This document shows, piece by piece, positions 61,991 through 64,000 of a stretch of 64,000 nucleotides of DNA. The DNA lies in NCBI RefSeq assembly GCF_014054525.1, contig NZ_CP059564.1:1436357-1500356 (forward strand). The letters are read 5' to 3'. The notes beneath the pieces were generated by a model. It saw only the letters and a list, made by a program, of their open reading frames with translations. It had not been told where the DNA came from and made no database searches. The position numbers and the translations under genes were made by a program. This stretch comes from Alysiella filiformis (GTDB lineage: Bacteria; Pseudomonadota; Gammaproteobacteria; Burkholderiales; Neisseriaceae). How positions within the stretch are numbered: position 1 is the first letter of the stretch; every line of letters begins with the position of its first letter.

Positions 61991-62386
61991 TTACTGCACA
62001 ATCGGTTGCGCCATCATTTCTTTTACCGCTTGCAACAATTCATAATCGCTAAATGGCTTTTGCAAGAAACCACGCGCCCCATATTGCAAAGCCAGCAAAC
62101 CACTGTGTTCATCAGCCAATGCCGATACCACCAAAATGTTGATGTTGCTGTTAATCGCAATCATATTGCGTATGCACGACAAGCCGTCCATATTGGGCAT
62201 GGTCAAATCCATGGTTACAAAATCGGGCTGGTGTCGGCGGAACAAATCCAAGGCATCGCGCCCATCTTTGGCTTTGCCTATCACTTGCAAGCCCGACAAA
62301 TGCCCAGCTTGAATATCGCGTTCAATTTTATTGCGAATCACATTGGAATCATCAACAATTAACAGTTTATGTGTTGCAGCGTTCAT
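61991..62386 (-). CDS. CheY-like single-domain response regulator
   Basis: 131 residues, receiver domain only. LLIVDDSNVIRNKIERDIQA (acidic pair), phospho-acceptor Asp in FVTMDLTMPNMDGLSCIRNM, VVSALADEHSG and FLQKPFSDYELLQ. No DNA-binding output, so it acts by protein contact as CheY does. It is 53 bp downstream of the CheA-like kinase on the same strand, thus the likely partner. Confidence 0.93.
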   Translation of the reverse strand: MNAATHKLLIVDDSNVIRNKIERDIQAGHLSGLQVIGKAKDGRDALDLFRRHQPDFVTMDLTMPNMDGLSCIRNMIAINSNINILVVSALADEHSGLLALQYGARGFLQKPFSDYELLQAVKEMMAQPIVQ

Positions 62387-62439
62387 TTTTTTATCTCTAA
62401 TACATCAAAATACATCAATGGCATATCGCCTTAAAATGC

Positions 62440-64000
62440 TTATTTGTCAAAGGGTAAAACAATCGTAAAGCGCGTATATTGCCCAGCCTGCGTTTGAATG
62501 CCAATGTTGCCATTGAGCGATTTAATCCGCGAACGCACCACGTCCATGCCCATGCCGCGACCGCCATCTTCGTGGTTTTCGCCTTCGGGCAAAGTGGAAA
62601 AATTGGGACGGAAAATGAGCGAAAACAATTGATTGTCGCTCCATTTTTTGATTTCTTCCGCGTTTGCCAATTTCATTTCCAAGGCTTTGTTGCGCAACAT
62701 ATCCAAATCAATGCCGCGTCCATCGTCTTCAATGGTAATGCGGATTTTGCCAGCTTGGGGCAACACATTCAGCTTAATGTGTCCTTCGCTGGATTTGCCA
62801 TTGAGCGTACGCGCGCGCACAGGTTCAATGCCATGCACCACCGCATTACGCAAAATTTGAATGATGATGTCTTTGACAGCAGGGAAACTTTCGTTTTCTT
62901 GGCGCAAATATTCCAAGCCGCCCGTTTCCATAATCACGTTTTTGTTGTGGCGGTAGCCCATATTGACCACAAATTTGCCCAAAATCGTGCCCAAATCCGT
63001 TGCGCTGGCGGCGGTGGGGGCGGGAATCGGATTGTTTAAGCGACCCGTGATTTTGCGGTGCAATTCTTCGGCTTGCGCCAATTTTTCAATCAAGCTGTCC
63101 AATTCCGTAACCAAAGGAATGAAATCGTTGCCCGATAATTGTTTTTTCTGGTGCAAATCCTTAATCATGTCTTCAAAGGCTTCGGCAGCCAGCCTGAACG
63201 CGCTCATGTCCAACATACTGGCTTCGCCCTTAAATGCGTGAATTTCTTGGCTAATCAAGCGCAATTTGTCGCTCAAATCGCTGCTGCTGTTGTTGGGCTG
63301 TTTCAAAATTTGGTTGATTTGCGCCAACTGTTTCAAAGAAATGTGCAAAAAGCTGCGCATGATGCTTTCTTCGGCATTGAGCATTTTGCTAATCATTTCA
63401 ATTTGCAAATCATTTTGTTCTTGTTCGCGTTGCAAGCGGTTTTCAATGCGCACGCTGTCGGTTAAATCTTTTACGCTCACCAGCACTTTGGCGATGTGGT
63501 TGCCGTTCATAATCCGCGTAAACTGAAAGCCGATGATGCGCGTTTCATGGGGATTTTTGGGGCAAGTGATTTCCACTTTGTCCAAAGGATTGAGGCTGTG
63601 AATCAGCTTTTCCACCACACGGGGATTGTAAAGCTGTTCAATAAACATTTTGGTGGCACTCAATTTTTGCGTGTTGTTCAAAATTTCGCCAGCCAATGCC
63701 AAAAAATTTTGCCCATTTTCCGTTAATTGTGGCAACAAACTTTTCAGGCGTTTGGAAGGCTGCATATTGATGTGAAAATCTTCGTGCAACAAAAACAAGC
63801 CTTCCGACAAGGTATCCAAAATTTCATGCACTTCCAAATGGGCGGTTTTCAGCACTTGGTCGTCTTTGTGTAATTGGCGGAAAATGTAAATAATCAAAAT
63901 GATGAAACTGATGACCATCAGCACCACACCCGCAATGGACGCAGATTTGTTGATGGTGGTGGCAATCAAGGCTTCTTTTACCAAAATATTGTTGATGTTG
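62440..64000 (-). CDS. CheA-like membrane histidine kinase (5' end outside the window)
   Basis: At least 519 residues are in view; the start lies beyond the right edge (the frame is open to base 64000). A membrane helix (SIAGVVLMVISFIILIIYIF), then a PAS-like sensor (VHEILDTLSEGLFLLHEDFH, VEITCPKNPHETRIIGFQFT), an HPt-like helix bundle with a phospho-His in QEIHAFKGEASMLDMSAF, and a CheA-type HATPase (IIIQILRNAVVHGIEPVRAR, ITIEDDGRGIDLDMLR, GGRGMGMDVVRSRIKSLNGN). No CheW-like domain at the C-terminus, so it is not a normal CheA. It probably phosphorylates the receiver next door. Confidence 0.88.
   Translation of the reverse strand, partial: NINNILVKEALIATTINKSASIAGVVLMVISFIILIIYIFRQLHKDDQVLKTAHLEVHEILDTLSEGLFLLHEDFHINMQPSKRLKSLLPQLTENGQNFLALAGEILNNTQKLSATKMFIEQLYNPRVVEKLIHSLNPLDKVEITCPKNPHETRIIGFQFTRIMNGNHIAKVLVSVKDLTDSVRIENRLQREQEQNDLQIEMISKMLNAEESIMRSFLHISLKQLAQINQILKQPNNSSSDLSDKLRLISQEIHAFKGEASMLDMSAFRLAAEAFEDMIKDLHQKKQLSGNDFIPLVTELDSLIEKLAQAEELHRKITGRLNNPIPAPTAASATDLGTILGKFVVNMGYRHNKNVIMETGGLEYLRQENESFPAVKDIIIQILRNAVVHGIEPVRARTLNGKSSEGHIKLNVLPQAGKIRITIEDDGRGIDLDMLRNKALEMKLANAEEIKKWSDNQLFSLIFRPNFSTLPEGENHEDGGRGMGMDVVRSRIKSLNGNIGIQTQAGQYTRFTIVLPFDK

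Overview
The window looks like a chromosomal segment of a Neisseriaceae bacterium of the Simonsiella / Alysiella / Kingella group. The main evidence is the DNA uptake sequence (DUS) scattered throughout it, AGGC(T/A)GCCTGAA, which is the dialect of those genera rather than the GCCGTCTGAA core of Neisseria. Gene content and gene order also fit (yciB-yciI-bolA-PPIase, ntrYX with a DUF4390 gene, murC-ddl-ftsQAZ, lolCD, rsmJ). The genus is inferred from DUS and synteny, not from a database search.

Layout. 1-4,900: PPIase (cut by the window edge), bolA, YciI-like, yciB, a DUF805 protein, thrS and an unknown membrane protein. 5,000-9,850: mutY, then a converging operon (minus strand) for a metal-linked peptide system: a DoxX membrane protein, two cysteine-motif (EGxCG) precursor peptides, a DUF692/MNIO oxidase, its DUF2063 partner, an ECF sigma factor and a 54-residue zinc-type anti-sigma factor. 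10,000-17,850: ntrX, ntrY, DUF4390 and smc. 18,000-25,700: trpC, a frameshifted lipoprotein gene, then murC-ddl-ftsQ-ftsA-ftsZ ending in a strong terminator.

25,800-36,600: a complete type I-C CRISPR-Cas locus, cas3-cas5c-cas8c-cas7c-cas4-cas1-cas2 and an array, all read from the minus strand. The array has 25 repeats. Five of them have lost a 10-bp half-hairpin, one is degenerate, and one spacer is split by a decayed IS630-family element. cas1 carries a single-base frameshift, so interference genes look intact while spacer acquisition is probably dead.

36,700-64,000: mostly housekeeping genes: ilvA, a D,D-carboxypeptidase, grxD, dapC, lolD-lolC, an M23 peptidase, two secreted proteins of unknown function, the 1,3-diaminopropane pair dat/ddc, an ABC-F protein, rsmJ, a ferredoxin-reductase fusion, a small DUF3149 membrane protein behind a likely FNR-activated promoter, ubiC, purM, a HAD protein, tRNA-Arg(CCG), yhbY, marC, gatB, a histidine phosphatase, and a CheA-like membrane kinase (cut by the window edge) with a CheY-like receiver.

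Non-coding DNA contains many inverted DUS pairs that act as likely terminators, several copies of a G-rich hairpin element able to form G-quadruplexes, and two MITE-like inverted-repeat elements. Six proteins end in -QAA because their stop codon lies inside a DUS.
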